A stretch of DNA of 64,000 bases from Rhabdornis inornatus (taxonomy: Eukaryota > Chordata > Aves > Passeriformes > Rhabdornithidae), in assembly GCA_013397075.1 (NCBI GenBank), contig VWZS01000547.1, positions 2,751,135 to 2,815,134 of the forward strand, in the 5' to 3' direction. Shown one piece after another: positions 48,316 through 61,100 of the stretch. The number at the start of each line of letters is the position of its first letter. The stretch's first letter is position 1. The translations under genes and the position numbers were made by a program. Under the pieces are notes generated by a model, which saw nothing but the letters and a program-made list of their open reading frames with translations, was not told the DNA's origin and did not search any database.

Positions 48316-51300
48316 TTAATGACCAGAAGGGAACAATTCCTGAAATACAACCCTTGCTACCTGTTTTGGAGGTGACAAAATGCCCTCTCAGCTTGATGGG
48401 CTTATAAAACAAAATGAGGGGATGGTAGGTAAGAGAAAAGATCTTGGAAAATAAGAAGAGGTGGGGGAAAGTGAGGAAGTAATCTGGATTAAGGAGCACA
48501 TTTCACGTTCTTCTCTGAATCTGAGTTCATTATTTCACACATCTTGTGGGCAGAGATCTGTGAAAGGATCTGAGCAATGACTCTGGTACTCCTCTGAGAG
48601 TGTGAGTTCGATCCAAACCATTCCCTCTAATATCAGACATTCCTGCCACAGGGTTTTATTTAAGTCATTAAAGGCTTTTTATTTACAGTTTGCTGTACAA
48701 AACACTCCTCAAAGCACTTGAACTCCTCTCCAGTGAATGAGGTGAGCAGCACAAATGTTCCATGAGGAACAGTGAAGGCAGGATGTGCCTTCAGGGAAGG
48801 AGCTGCTGCCTCGTGTTCCCCATTCCTGGGGAATGGCAGCTGGGAACTCTCCATGTTCTGCTCAGCCTGGCCTGACCTTGTTGGCCACGTGGGCTCCAGC
48901 CCTGAGACCTGCACGTGCAGGGAGTGACTCACTGACCTCCTTCTATGCATGGGGAATGGGGTGGGATCCCAAAAAGAAGCTGCAGTGGCTTCTCCAGAGC
49001 AGGCATTTTTATCCAGATGTGCACCAGTATGGAAAGCCCTGATTCCAGCCTAGAGCAGAGAGTGACTGCATCGTCCTCATGTGGAAATCCAGCCTGAGGA
49101 TGTTGCAGTGACCAGGATACAGGACCTACAAGGCTGTAAATCACCTCCCCCAGGCAGCAGCCATGACCTGGAGTCACCCTTTGTGATGAAAAGAACAACT
49201 CCCCCACACCTCCAACAGAAAGGATAAACCCCTCTGCCCAATCTTTCTCAATTCTACTTTTTATGAGGAGTTGCAGAAGAAAAGTGATTTTAAAAATAAT
49301 TAAAATTGAAATCTTGAGCTGACAATGTTTCTTTAACTCAAACTGGTGAAATGCTGCCTGGCACAGCCCCCTCACTATTAACTTGGCACCTCCATCCAGG
49401 CTGTGAACATGGAACAAGTGAGACTCTGGAGATAGAATCTCCTTTGGCTTGATCACAAATCATGAAGATAATGGCATTCCACTTACAGAGCTTTCTGGAA
49501 AACCAGTTGGCTTCTGAGCCAGTAACCCCTGTTTGGATTTGGATATCTTGCTCTATTGAAAGATGATGCCTCTGCCTGCTAAATCTGAGAGAAGAATGCA
49601 AGGGAGGAAAGGTGTGGAAAAGGGATCAAACTGCTGCTTCCCATGAAGAACGTGCAGTGGATGCCTACAAACCCTTCCCTACAAGCAGGTGATTTCAGTC
49701 TCCACTCAAATGGCTGATTGCTGTTCCCCCTTGAGCAGCCACACTGGAAAGTGGCACATCCCCCCTGCTCTGAGGTGAGGAAGCAATGAAAATGAGAAAT
49801 ATTTCCTGCTTAAAAGACAAAGTTCATGGTTGTATCCTTTGGGCTGAAGAACTGGGCTGCCTGGAAAACAAGGCAAACATTTTTATTTACAGAGCCCAGA
49901 GATGAACTCTGTGCTAAGGCTTCATTACCATTGCACTGTCTCTCTTCCCAGGCAACATTAATATTATCTCTATTCCCGATCAAGGAAAGAGAACAGCCTC
50001 ATTAAAGGCAACACACAAGCTTGTCCAGCCCTCTTAAAACATGGGAAAACTTCAGTGCTGAGCGGGGTAACCAAGGAACCTGATTTATTTAATTCTGGCA
50101 GAAAGCAAAAAATTTTGTTAGGCTAAGGAAGTTTCATCTTTTAGTAGTCCATTACCAGAAAAAAAGGGGAAATTCTGTACTCTAGAAATGTGTTATACAA
50201 TAATATACAGTGTAAGAGCCCTGAAAAAAGAAGCCAAATTCTGTTTAATGGCAGAAACAGAATAGGATTAAGTCCCAGTTCTCTATTTTAACTTCCAATA
50301 CTTGGTAATGTCCAAGTTTGGGCAGGGTCAGGCCAGGGGAGCTGAAGGGCAGTGCTGAGCAGAATTAGCACATGGGTCTCTTCCTCAGCTGAAGGAGCAC
50401 ACACAGCATCCTAATAAAAAGTGAAAAATGAAGTTCAGAAATGTTTAATGGGTGACATATTTTGGTCACTGCCTTAGATCACAAGCCAAGCCTTGTAAAG
50501 CAGGCAAAGCCTCACTCCCACAAGAGACACCTCCATGGTTTGGTCCTCAGCAACTCTCACCTTCACCTGTCATGAGTTAGAAGTTACATATTTATGGAAG
50601 AGAAATATCTGCAGGAAAACAATGCTTGACAGGTGATCTTCTCACAGACTTCTGTCACTGAGGGGAAGACCCAGTTGTCATGGACTTAAGGCAGGATGAA
50701 TTATTGATCAGTGATTAGCAGCTGGCCAGGAGCCTGCTGAGCTGTTGGGGAAGAAGTTTGTCATACTGAGCAGCACAAAAGCTTCACAAACAAAAAAGAA
50801 GGATCCAAACACTAAGAATCCAAACTAAGGCAGATCCTAAGACACTACTGGAGTGATCACCATACTAATGTTTACCAAAAAAGCCCCTTTTATTCTTCTG
50901 GCTTTTAATTTCCATTCTGGATTCAATGAACTGGAATTCTGTTACAAAAAAGAACTTTCATGAATCAAAACTAGGAAAAAGGAAAATCCATGTAAGAAAA
51001 GCCAGAGCCCCCCAAACCCAACAGTGTAGTAAGTGCTGAGTCCTTGGTGAATAAATACCCAAAGAAACACTGTTCTCATCCCTCTGTACTAAACCCCATG
51101 TGCTTTCTAAACTACCACAGCATTTGTGGAGATGAGAGTTATTAAAAAGGAATTTTGTTTTGACACATCCCAGGACAAGTAACATGCTCCTGAAAACCTC
51201 TTTTAGATCAAGCCCAATGCAGCCCAAATATTGCCCCCAAATTTGCAATGAGCAAACACACACCTGTCTAATACCAAAGACCAGTAAAAACCACTTCAAA

Positions 51301-52389
51301 ATGGTATTGCAAAACCTTGCAATAAACCCAGGAGAAACTCAACACTGAAATCACCAGAGTGAACCTCTAACATGCTTATTTTAAGGGGCCATTAATAACC
51401 CAGAAATTGATTTTTGTTTGCTTTGAAAGACTGGCGGCTAAAATCTCCTTTGCTCTCAGTTTTCTGACTTCCTGCTCTGCCCAGGAGAGGAGACAGCCAG
51501 GCCCAGATTGTCACATCCCATCCTGGGAAGGCAGCTGGCTGCACATCCAGCTTTTCCAGAGGGAGCTCCTCTACACCAGGGAATTCTCACCTGCCCAGCT
51601 GTGAGAGCATCCACCTCACACTGCTTCTGAGTGGTGCAAATCAGCCAAGGAAATCAAATAAACAGCTCGTGGTGGACAGATAATGCTCTAAAAACTGCTG
51701 CTACTGGAAAAACAGATGCTGTTTTAAATAGCTCCTCCATAGTCCTATTTCCTAGAAATCCAATTTAAGAAGGAAATATCATTATACAACTTTGTGACTG
51801 CAGCACCAGCCCTGATGAGTTTTGCTCATACCCAAGTCATCTGTAAAGGAAATTACTCAAGGAGCTTAAACACAACTTGCTGAACCAATTTGTTGAATTC
51901 CCAAGTTATTACTGTGCATGCAAAGTTTTGCTACATGTAATTCACTGAAAATGTTTGTATCCCTAAATATTAAGATGGTAATTTTACATAAAGCTTACCT
52001 AAAGTTTTGTGCCAAATCTAGATGAGGAGCTTCCATGGAGCTGAAATGAAAAAAGCACTGATTTCAGAGGGAAAGTTAAAGCAATAAACAAACATTCCTG
52101 CAGCATTCCAGACAGAATTTTCAATTTCTCTATTGCACAGACCAATAACTGCACTGCAGACCTGATAACTGCACACAAACTTTGTCTGAACATGACTTAT
52201 CTGCTTGGAAGAAGGAACCAGCCAGAGATGCAAATCCCTGAAAAGGGAACTTCGTGATGCCTGGAACAAGTAATTGTTAAACAATCCCATCTTACCTGGA
52301 AAACAGGGAAAAGCAATCCAGAACTCCAAGACTCCGTTATGCCTTCGTCTTATGTGAGCACACAGCACAAAGATTTTAAAAATAAAACA

Positions 52390-52524
52390 CAAAGAGACAA
52401 ACCCCAACATCTCCAAACAAAAACCAAAACCAAAAAGCCCCCAAACCAACAAAGCAAACAAACAAACAAACAAAAACCCAAACCACCCAAAACCAAAAAA
52501 CCCCCAAAATCCCCACAACCCTAA
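52390..52524 (+). repeat. A/C-rich simple repeat, including (CAAA)n
   Basis: About 135 bases contain almost only A and C with variants of CAAA, CCAAAA and AAACCC. A clean (ACAA)n-like core lies near 52455-52475. On the transcribed minus strand it is a G/T-rich tract. Confidence 0.8.
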
Positions 52525-53550
52525 CAAACACAGAACCCATTTTTAAAGATGCCATTAGAGAAAATAAGTAGTTCAAGCACTTTTCTTATTTACTTGCATT
52601 ACAATTTCTCTACTGCAATCAGGTAGCAAGAGAGTATCAAACTCTCAGGATTAGTTACAGGAAAACTGCAGAATGGATCTGCCTGTGGTGCAGACAGGGC
52701 TGCAATTGCCACTGTGACAAAAAAAATTATCAGAATCATGATAAGAGATGAACAAAAAAATAATTATTAACAAACTGAAGTAATGGGATTCACTAACTAA
52801 ACCTGTGTGACTTTTGTTCAGGATCAATCCTATCAATCACCTTTTCAGACCTGCAGTTGAACAGCTCTATTACTTGAAATATTTATTTCTGAGTGATGAA
52901 ATAACATGTTCCATGATTTCTGAACCTTGCCCATGAATGGTCACTGCTGGCCACACCACAGGTGGAAATACACGACCATTTGTAACATTCATTAAGATCA
53001 CGGAGTTTCCTGACATCCACAGAGCCCCTTCAGCACTCAGCAAGAGCTGATGCTGTCACTTGACCCAACAGCAAGATCTCCACCTCTCAGCTTTGGAAGA
53101 GCCATTCCCAGTCCCTTAATAAAGTTGAAATGCAGGGAAAATCCCCAGTTCTGCATCTTTCTTTCTGTCCAGACAAAGTCTGGACACAGAGCTTGTCCAG
53201 GAGTGTTCCATTAGCCCCCTGCTCTGCCAGGAACTCCCCAGGGAGCTGCACCGGGGAAGGGAACGAGCTCCAGCAACTCCTGCTGAGGGGAATTAGGGAA
53301 GAGCAACCAGGGAATCAAGAAATGGCATCAAGGGTCTGCTCTCCACTAATTCCCCTGGAAAATCAAACCTGGGGTTGAGTTTGGAGCCAGGTGGGGGTCA
53401 GGCTCTGCTCCCAAGGAAGAAGTGACAGCACAAGAGGAAATGGTCTCAAGTTGTGCCAGGGGAAGCTTAGGTGGGTATCAGGGAAAAAAAGTCTACAGCA
53501 AAAGCCCTGCTACAACTGCCCAGGGCTGTGCTGGAGTCCTCATGCCTGGG

Positions 53551-53670
53551 GGGATTTAAAATGTGCATGTGGCACAAGGGGACATGGGTCAGTGGTGGCC
53601 TCAGCAATGCTGGACTCGATGGTCTCTGAGGGCTTTTCCAACCTAAAGGATTCTGTGATTCCATGATTCT
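53551..53670 (+). mobile_element. CR1-like 3' tail
   Basis: It reads GGGATTTAAAATGTGCATGT, GGCACAAGGGGACATGGGTC, GTGGTGGCCTCAGCAATGCT, then GGACTCGATGGTCTCTGAGG and ends CTAAAGGATTCTGTGATTCC plus ATGATTCT. The octamer-like terminus identifies a forward CR1-type tail in the ADCY9 intron. Confidence 0.8.
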
Positions 53671-54960
53671 CAGTGAAGCTGTGGCTGGCCAGTGAAAGCC
53701 AAGGGGAGAAAGTCTCTGTGACTGGGAGAGGGCCACTCAGTGCTGGGGGACAGATGATGCTCCCTAGGATCACTGGATCCTGAACCCAATGGGACAAATC
53801 CATAAGGAGACAAGGGAGGCTTCAGAACCAAACACTCCTTTTCTACACTGGAGAGAGAGAACTCCCCTGACCTCCTTGTCCAAGCCCTTTGCAGACAGAC
53901 AAGAAAGGGATTTTTCAGTAGTCAATATGATCTAGAAATCATTTGTGAACTGACTGCAGCTCCAGGATATTTTTTCCCAGGACTTTCTCCCTTCAACCCT
54001 TACAGCCACATCGAATCACAGATGTGAACAAGTATAAGAGGTGACTTTTATTCTCCCTTTTTTTAAAATATAAATTTCATCAAGATTAAAAGAGACCACT
54101 GAAGACACTTAAAGAGGCAATTAAAGCTAAATACTCACTAAAATATGTATCTGCAAATGCTTTTTGGTTTGTTTGGGGTTTTTATTCATGTTTTTCACCT
54201 TTTGATTCAGAAGGTCTCTGAAGGAAAGAACTGACTGATTGAGGAGAAGACCTTGCTAAGTCCATCCCAAGGGAGGGTCTTAAGCCATTGGGAAGTGCAA
54301 GTTGATTATAAAATTTTACCAATAGGAATAGAAGGCTGGAAGGACCCCCTTGACTCTCTTGGCAAGAAATCAGCAGGAGAATACTGCAAAAAAATTCTCC
54401 TTGCAGAAAATCGTGTATCAGAGAAAAACTGGAAAAATTTAAGGTTATTGCACAGAAACTGCATTATCTTGATTCCTCTGGTTACTGTTCTGCAGAGTCC
54501 TCTGAAAAGGCAGGAGAATGGAACTGGGTATTAGATCCCAATAAAACTAAGCACCAGCCTTCCACATTGGAAAATGCACTAAGGAAGGAGGTGGAAGAAT
54601 AATACCTGGTTCCTAAGAGCAAAAATAAATCCAGAGGGGTGTTGGGGAGCAGTTGGGCTCTCTGGCACCACCAAATACCTGTCAAATTCCTTAATAAAAC
54701 AGATTTTCAAACTAGTAGTGAAAGGCAATTCTGTGGGTCTGTAACTGTGTCCTAGGAACACATCAGGAAGCACAGTGTCACACAGAAGAGAGCCCCCTGA
54801 AATCCTTCAAAAAAGTAAATAATGAAGAAATAAAATCATTAAGGTTGAGATGCTGGAGGAAGTCATGGCAAAAGAGAGAAAGAGAGCAAAATCCTGTGCA
54901 TCAGCCCCTTGTTTCCCCAGGGAAAGCCCAGCTGTGTTCCCCTGGGTGGGTGAGGCTCAC

Positions 54961-55109
54961 CTGGAGGGGCACAAGGAGACGTAGAGCAGGATGAGCAGCA
55001 CTGCTCCCACCACGGTTGCCAGCAGGGATCTCATCCAGGAGCTGAGCTGGCAGAAGTTGCAGTACTGCACAATGGTGATGAGAATGGCACAACACATGAA
55101 CATGGTGTA
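54961..55109 (-). CDS. ADCY9: ADCY9 penultimate coding exon, membrane segment of the second cassette
   Basis: This 149-nt exon encodes 49 residues plus two bases of a Ser codon. The translation begins YTMFMCCAILITIVQ, continues YCNFCQLSSWMRSLLATVVG and ends YVSLCPS, with two hydrophobic helices separated by the short hydrophilic QLSSWMR turn. YCNFCQLSSWMRS-LATVVGA is highly characteristic of ADCY9. On the minus strand the acceptor is CTCTCTCTGTTGCAG|TAC and the donor is CCAG|GTGAGC. The start phase fits the exon at 58.0-58.2 kb and the end phase fits the terminal exon, so the three exons join in frame. These membrane segments position the two cytosolic catalytic halves; they have no catalytic residues themselves. 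Confidence 0.95.
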
Positions 55110-58027
55110 CTGCAACAGAGAGAGAGAGGGGTTAACAGCTGCCCAGGGCCCTGCCACACATCCATGGAAAGGGGCCAGCAGGGAGAAGGGGATAATTCCT
55201 CCTGGATGATGGGCACAGGGAGTGATCCCATGTGAAGAAGGTCATCTTCCCTTCCAGGAGCAAGAAAACCTTTAGCACTTCTGCTTTGTCACCATTTTCC
55301 CTGGATGGAGTTTTTTAGCACACACGACGTCCAGAGCCTCCAGCTTACCTTGGCCAAAAGCTCAGTGCCTCTTCTCATTCAAAAAAAAGGAAAAAAAGAA
55401 GTTGAAAATTCATGGCAAGCCCCTCTCCATTGCTGGGGTTAGATCCTGCCTGCTTTAAATGAGTATCAAAATTCCATTGCATTGGAAATACAAAGTGCAA
55501 TTTCACCCACCTGCCTGCTTTTAAAAACACTTCTCAGAGAACATCCTCACCCTGCCCTGTAACAGCTGGATCCAGGGAAGGAAACATCTGCCTTGGTGAC
55601 AAAAGGCAGCTTCAGTCACTGGCAACTCACACTTGGTAACATGACTGCTTGTGGCAATTTGAAAGGACAAGTTCACATTTTCTGTTCCAAGTGCTTCATC
55701 TCAAAATCCCTTTACCTCTTCTCCACAACTTCACTGGATAAAGGAAAAGGAAGTGAAGGACAGATGCAGTGCCCAGAGCACCTTCATTTCCCCAGGTACA
55801 ACCCTACAGCGCTCAAAACTCTCAAGTGTGCCAATGATGTGCCAATTTTGGCTTCCCAAGAATATTCATGACCATCCAAGCTAAACCAGAGACTCCACAC
55901 TTGGATTAAGGAGTTCTAGTCTAGCTTTATGCTGTGTTTTACAGCATGAAATGATCATTCTCTCCCTTTCTCTCTTTAGGTGTCCTGTGCAGCTGAAGTG
56001 CAGACTCTGCAGCCTGGCAGTCCTGTAGCATAACAAACAAGCATGTGATTGAGAGCAGACACAGTGTATGGGAAAAATCCTTACATAATTCACCATTTTT
56101 AAACCACAAACAACAATTGTTGTTTTTTTAAATTACTTAAAAACGAATAAAAGGAATTTCAGAAGTGTCCATTAAAAAAATACAACTTAAACTTACTTTT
56201 TTCCCCCCATTTCAGGTCTCCTAAAGTGGCAGAGCACTGGTTCTCACCCCAAGTGATGCCCCAGCATGAAGCCAGCCTATAGAGGGTCAGGATGTGCTGG
56301 ATTCTACTATGGATGCATGGCTTTGGAAAGTTTTTTTTTTTCCCATGGCTATTTTTGTTAATTTTCATTTAAATTATTTTATATCCAGGGTGCTTATAAA
56401 ATGCTATGAATAAAAAAAAACTTTGCAAAACCATGTCATAGTAAAGGAGGACACTTACCTGACCCTCTATAGATTGACTCCATTTCCTAGAGCTCCATGA
56501 GTGTGGAAACACTGAGCACAAGCCGAGTTGGGACATCTCTTGGAGAGTGAGCCCACAGCCCCACAACTCTGGAGCACCTGCAAGAGGAAAGAAAGCAAAG
56601 TTCATTCTCAGTTTGGTGATGAAAATCACCATTTTATTGCTGCTGCCTGAAGTGTTTCGACTCAGCCTGACCTGCTGGATTGAGAACACACTCACAAAGT
56701 GGTTCTGATATTATCTGAAACGTTTGGAGAGATGATCAAGGATGGTGATGAATGGGATGATATCAAAATCAATGGACAGATTTGAGAGATTTGAAGGTTT
56801 TCAGCTCCCTTCCCTTGAGGAAAACATTGCTATGGTTAGTTTACTGATAATCATGCAGGGAAAAGCCCATCATTAGACTGAATAAACAAATCAACTTACA
56901 GCTTAAAAATTCTTAACTAAAGTTCCAAAAGGTAGAAGCTGCAGAATGATCTTCAGCATGGGGTGCAATAGAATGTCAACCACACCCTCCTGTGACTGTG
57001 ATAACCAAGAGATTAAATCCTGTGTTGTGTTTAAATCAGCAAGGACCAAAAAACGTGTGGTCACACATTCCCATGGAACAAACACTCCCCAGTACCTAGG
57101 AATAAGCTGTGACAGGAAGAGTGAAGAGGATCTGGTCATTACCTACACCCAGGGCCCTGAAATAGCAAGAGCTTTGTAAAACAGAATTCCCTGAAGATCC
57201 TGGAAAGGAAGGATTGCACACTGTGCTGCCTAAGAGAAACCCGCAGAGAAACAATCTTTCATCTCCAGCTTGAGGCCATTTTATTCACAGTTTTTAAGCC
57301 TTGATTTTATGCTACAGTTGGCCTTTAAATTAAACTGTTCTTCCCCCTCCTCACTGCTGCCCATGGCAAAGGGTTGGAACAAGAGGTGCCTTCCAACCCA
57401 AAGCATTCTGTGATTCTATAAATGTTTAACCCCTTGTTCTCCCCTTCTGAGTGCTTTCAATAACAGAAACACCAAATTCTCTATGGATCTCTGAGTTAAA
57501 TATGCCAATTTCTTTCCATTCCTTTCAGAAGGCAGTTACTGCATTCCTTTAACCATTCCCACAACCACTGCAATGGCCATTTCTAGGTACCAAGTCCTCT
57601 CTCCTTTGAGTTCCTTCATCTCACTCTGCAAAGCCAAAACCTCCCTCACTAATCTTGTTCTCATTGTTGAGGTTCACTGCTACAACTTCTCTGACTCCTA
57701 ACTCCAAATCCAGCCCAGGACGATAATCCTGAGATAAACCCACCAGCATTATCTCAAAAAAATTCCTGCAGAAGTGCTTGGTCTAAGAGGAAAGAGGAAT
57801 GCAAGCAGCAGGAATTTCTAGGTATCCTCTCCCCTTTTGACTGAGATTTTTCACCATGACTGTGTTTACATAACAGACTAGGAATTCCATCATCCACAAA
57901 GCCCCATCCCTCCAAAGGATCTGTATCAAGCAGATGTAGAGCAGGAGGGAGGTGGAGGAAGGCAGGCAAGCAACAAGCTTTGTTAGCTCCAAACCATCAC
58001 ATTATGGAATGGAATTCAACAACTTAC
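55110..58027 (-). other. ADCY9: ADCY9 intron
   Basis: A 2.9-kb intron lies between two in-phase ADCY9 exons (donor CAT|GTAAGT at 58028/58027, acceptor at 55110). It holds one CR1 tail near 57.4 kb and short A/T runs. No other exon or RNA gene was recognised. Confidence 0.92.
57361..57420 (+). mobile_element. CR1 3'-tail fragment
   Basis: CCATGGCAAAGGGTTGGAAC, then GTGCCTTCCAACCCAAAGC and ATTCTGTGATTCTATA mark the last 60 bases of a forward CR1, with two terminal octamer-like units. Confidence 0.82.
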
Positions 58028-58187
58028 ATGTATATTTGTTTCAAAATCAGAGGTGAAGTGTGAAAAAACTGCAAGAGCTGGGAGAGAAACCAGGATTGCA
58101 CCGAAGAAGTGTCGAGGCAGCCAGCCAGAAATCACCTCCAAGAGACGCTTGGTGCAAGTCATCACCTCCTCCAGGAAGAACGCCATC
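58028..58187 (-). CDS. ADCY9: ADCY9 internal coding exon, membrane segment preceding the penultimate exon
   Basis: This 160-nt exon starts with the third base of a split codon and encodes 53 residues. These begin MAFFLEEVMTCTKRLLEVIS, continue GWLPRHFFGAILVSLPALAV and end FSHFTSDFETNIH. The pattern FFLE-VM-CTKRLLE, GWLPRH and GAILVSLPALAV is specific to ADCY9 in the second membrane cassette: a cytosolic amphipathic loop followed by a hydrophobic helix and an extracellular edge. On the minus strand the acceptor is TGTGTTCCAG|GATGG and the donor is ATACAT|GTAAGT. The Met here is internal, not an initiator. The frame joins exactly to the exon at 54961-55109. Confidence 0.94.
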
Positions 58188-61100
58188 CTGGAACACAGGA
58201 AAGCAGGATCCAGGCATCAGTGGCAGCACATCTTGTACCTCTCATTTACCTGGAATAATACAGCTTCAAATCCAGCACTTAGGCTCTGGGAGCAACCGAG
58301 CTGCTACAGCACCTGCTGGTGAGTCCAGGGAATAATCCAGCCTGGCTGCCAGATGAGCGAGTGTTTGCTCTGCTGAGGAGGGGCAGCAAAGGGAGGGAGA
58401 GCCTCGGCATGGTGGCTTTGAGGAAGCAAACAGAAAGCCAAACTTCACTTCCTTGGAAGGTTAAGCACAGGGAAGACTTTTCTCTTCATAAATAAGGCAG
58501 GCGGGGAGAGGGGAAACTTTTACAAGTTGAAGTTACTGAAAATAACACCAGGGATGTTTGAGGAGCAGGGCAGCTCCAGCACCCATCACCCTGCAACCCA
58601 AACCAGTTCTCCCAGTTACAAGCAGCCGTTCTGCAGGCAGGCTGTGCTCCCTGTCATTAGGGAAGGGGAAGGGGAGCGTGGGCTGCGAGCTGGCAGCCTG
58701 GCAGGAGCTGAGCTGAGCTGAGCTGGAGGAGCTGAGCCCAGCTGGCACCCACACACCCAGCTGGATCCCAGCAGGCACGAGAGGAGGAAGGATCGGCTCT
58801 CGCCTCGAGCTGCCGAGAAAACCACGGCCACAACCTGTGAAGAGCTGAAGGAGCCAACTGCAAGAGCTCTGGAGAGCAGCTCACCAGAGATGCTTCTCAA
58901 ATGAGAGCAGCTCTAATTGCTAAAATGAGTAAGGGAAGGTAAAAGCATGCTCAATGCTCAAGGGCATTGCATAGACAACGAGTATTTATCCACAGAAATA
59001 AATCCTTGGGATAACTTCATTCTCAAAGCTCAACATTAGTCACTTGAGAAAAATTGCAACTGCTGTTCAAGTGCCTAATTATTTTTAAGAAGATGTAAAA
59101 AGGTGGTGTAGCACAGTTAGCTGCATCCAGAGCCATTAATGGCATGTGTGGAGTTATCAGACTCAGGCTGGGCAGAGCCCAAACAGAACAGAATCACACC
59201 TTTTTTTTTAACAGAGATGCTCACAGCCAGAAAAAACCCCCAAAACCCACCCACTAAATATGAAATTCCCATTCTCCAAAGTCACACAAATTACCCCATA
59301 TCACCTATATCTCTAAAAAGAGAAAATATATCCACTCATTTTTAACCCTGTTGTCTGAAATACAAGGTTTTATATTGGATAAAAGCCTGACACAAACCAA
59401 ACTGAATTGAAATTTCTTTATGCCAGTTTGACACTCATTCCACACATTTAAATATAAATTGTTTCTGAATGAGATTTTAATTCTCTGGTCTGGAATTCTG
59501 TGACTTGCAACCACAAGTATTTTGTGAAGCATAAAGAACTCTTCTCTAATTGCATGTGTAAAAATCTGTAAATTATACTTAAATTCATGGAAAAGGAGGA
59601 ATTTGGGAGGATGGAATACAGTGTAATTCACCGCGAGCCCACGAGAGGGTGCTCACAGATTTGCCAGTTCCCAGTTTAATGGATTTCCATGCACACCAAA
59701 AATTCTAACAGTATTCCATTGGAAAACAGCATTTCCAATAAAGCACTGAAATTTCAAAACTGGATATAAAAGATTTAAAAAAACCCTCTCTAGAGTGAGA
59801 AGTGGGGTTTCTGAAGGGTTACAGGCTGTTAACCCTGTGCTCAGTGACAGCCCCGTGGTGCACTGCTGCGTAGTCTGAAATCAGCACCCAACTTCCCACG
59901 TGGGAAAGCAAAGCCCCATTGTCCAAGAGCCAATGGGTTGGGATTGGCATCTCCACGGCCGAGCTGAGAGCACGGGAAGGGGAAGGGATGCCAGGCCCAG
60001 GTTCCCCGAGCACGCTGGTCCCTGCCAAGGCAGCCTGGTGCCACCTGTGCCCACGCTCCCACTGCTCCGTGTGCCTCCATCCCGGCTGGCACCCAGCCCG
60101 GCTCTGTGGCACCTGCCCAGCTCGTGTCTCTCACCCCAACCCACACACCAGGGACTCCAGAGTTTGCATTTTCCTTTCTGCCAAGCCTCCATGCCAGGAC
60201 AAATTCCTGTGGGAACTATAGCAACAAATCCAGGGGCGAACTCGATGGGTTAATCCTGCCATGAGGACACTGCTTTATTTAGGCAGCTGTGTGTCTCAAA
60301 AAGGCAGGTGCAAATTCCAGGGCAATGCCACGTTTCTCCTGATAATCTTTACCTTCTTGAATTGATTTTTTGGGGATGGGATTTATGGTGGGGCTCTGTG
60401 CTCTGGAATTAAAGGATGGAATTCTCCTCCTGAACAGTGAATGCAGCCCAACACTCCCAGCACAGGAAGTCAGGGGTGCATTAAATCCAGGCAGCAGTGA
60501 GAGCTGCAGACAGATTTAATGGCTACAGGGCAGTATCAGTAAATAATGCAGTGTCAGTGGCAGCTCAACAGGGCTTAAATGCTAAAGCATCTGAGCTGTT
60601 TACACAAGCTGGAGTTCAAATTAGTAACTTTGACATAAATGATTAATGGCTAATGGAGACTGTTACCATCATTTTTGTATTTACTGGCAGTTTAAAATCA
60701 ATTCCCAGAGTTCAAATCAAAAGCTTTTGGCATAGCAGCAATTTGGTGGGATATTAAATACCAGATGTTAGAAATAAATAAAGGCAAACAGACTACATTG
60801 TTTTCCCCAGCATCAATACTCTGTATCAGTCGTGTTAACAGAGCTGCTTCATTAAGCTCGAGGGGCAGAAAACAATTTCTGCTCCTGGTCATGAGGAAGT
60901 TGGGAAGATCCAGTGCTGGCCACAGGTCTTGGCTGAGGACAGACAGGGGGTGGCACCTCAGCAAGGCTGGGAAGGCAAAGCACCACGAAAAGGGCAGTTC
61001 TTTGGTCAGACAACAGCACAACTTCCTTCTAGTCTTGGATTGCACTTGCTTTCTTCATCCAGATGATTCTTTTTTGCTGTCTAGAAAGGTCCTTTTCAAT

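Larger units (their letters stand above)
46324..54960 (-). other. ADCY9: ADCY9 intron before the terminal exon
   Basis: An 8.6-kb intron is bounded by donor CCAG|GTGAGC at 54961/54960 and the acceptor at 46324. It contains CR1 tails at 46.9, 48.2 and 53.6 kb and an A/C-rich simple repeat near 52.4-52.5 kb. I saw no further exon with ADCY9-like translation and no RNA gene. Confidence 0.9.

Noticed and set aside
56440..56470. Donor-like GGTCAG|GTAAGT on the minus strand inside the ADCY9 intron
   Set aside because: The adjoining frame does not encode ADCY9-like sequence, and the flanking exons already join in phase without it.
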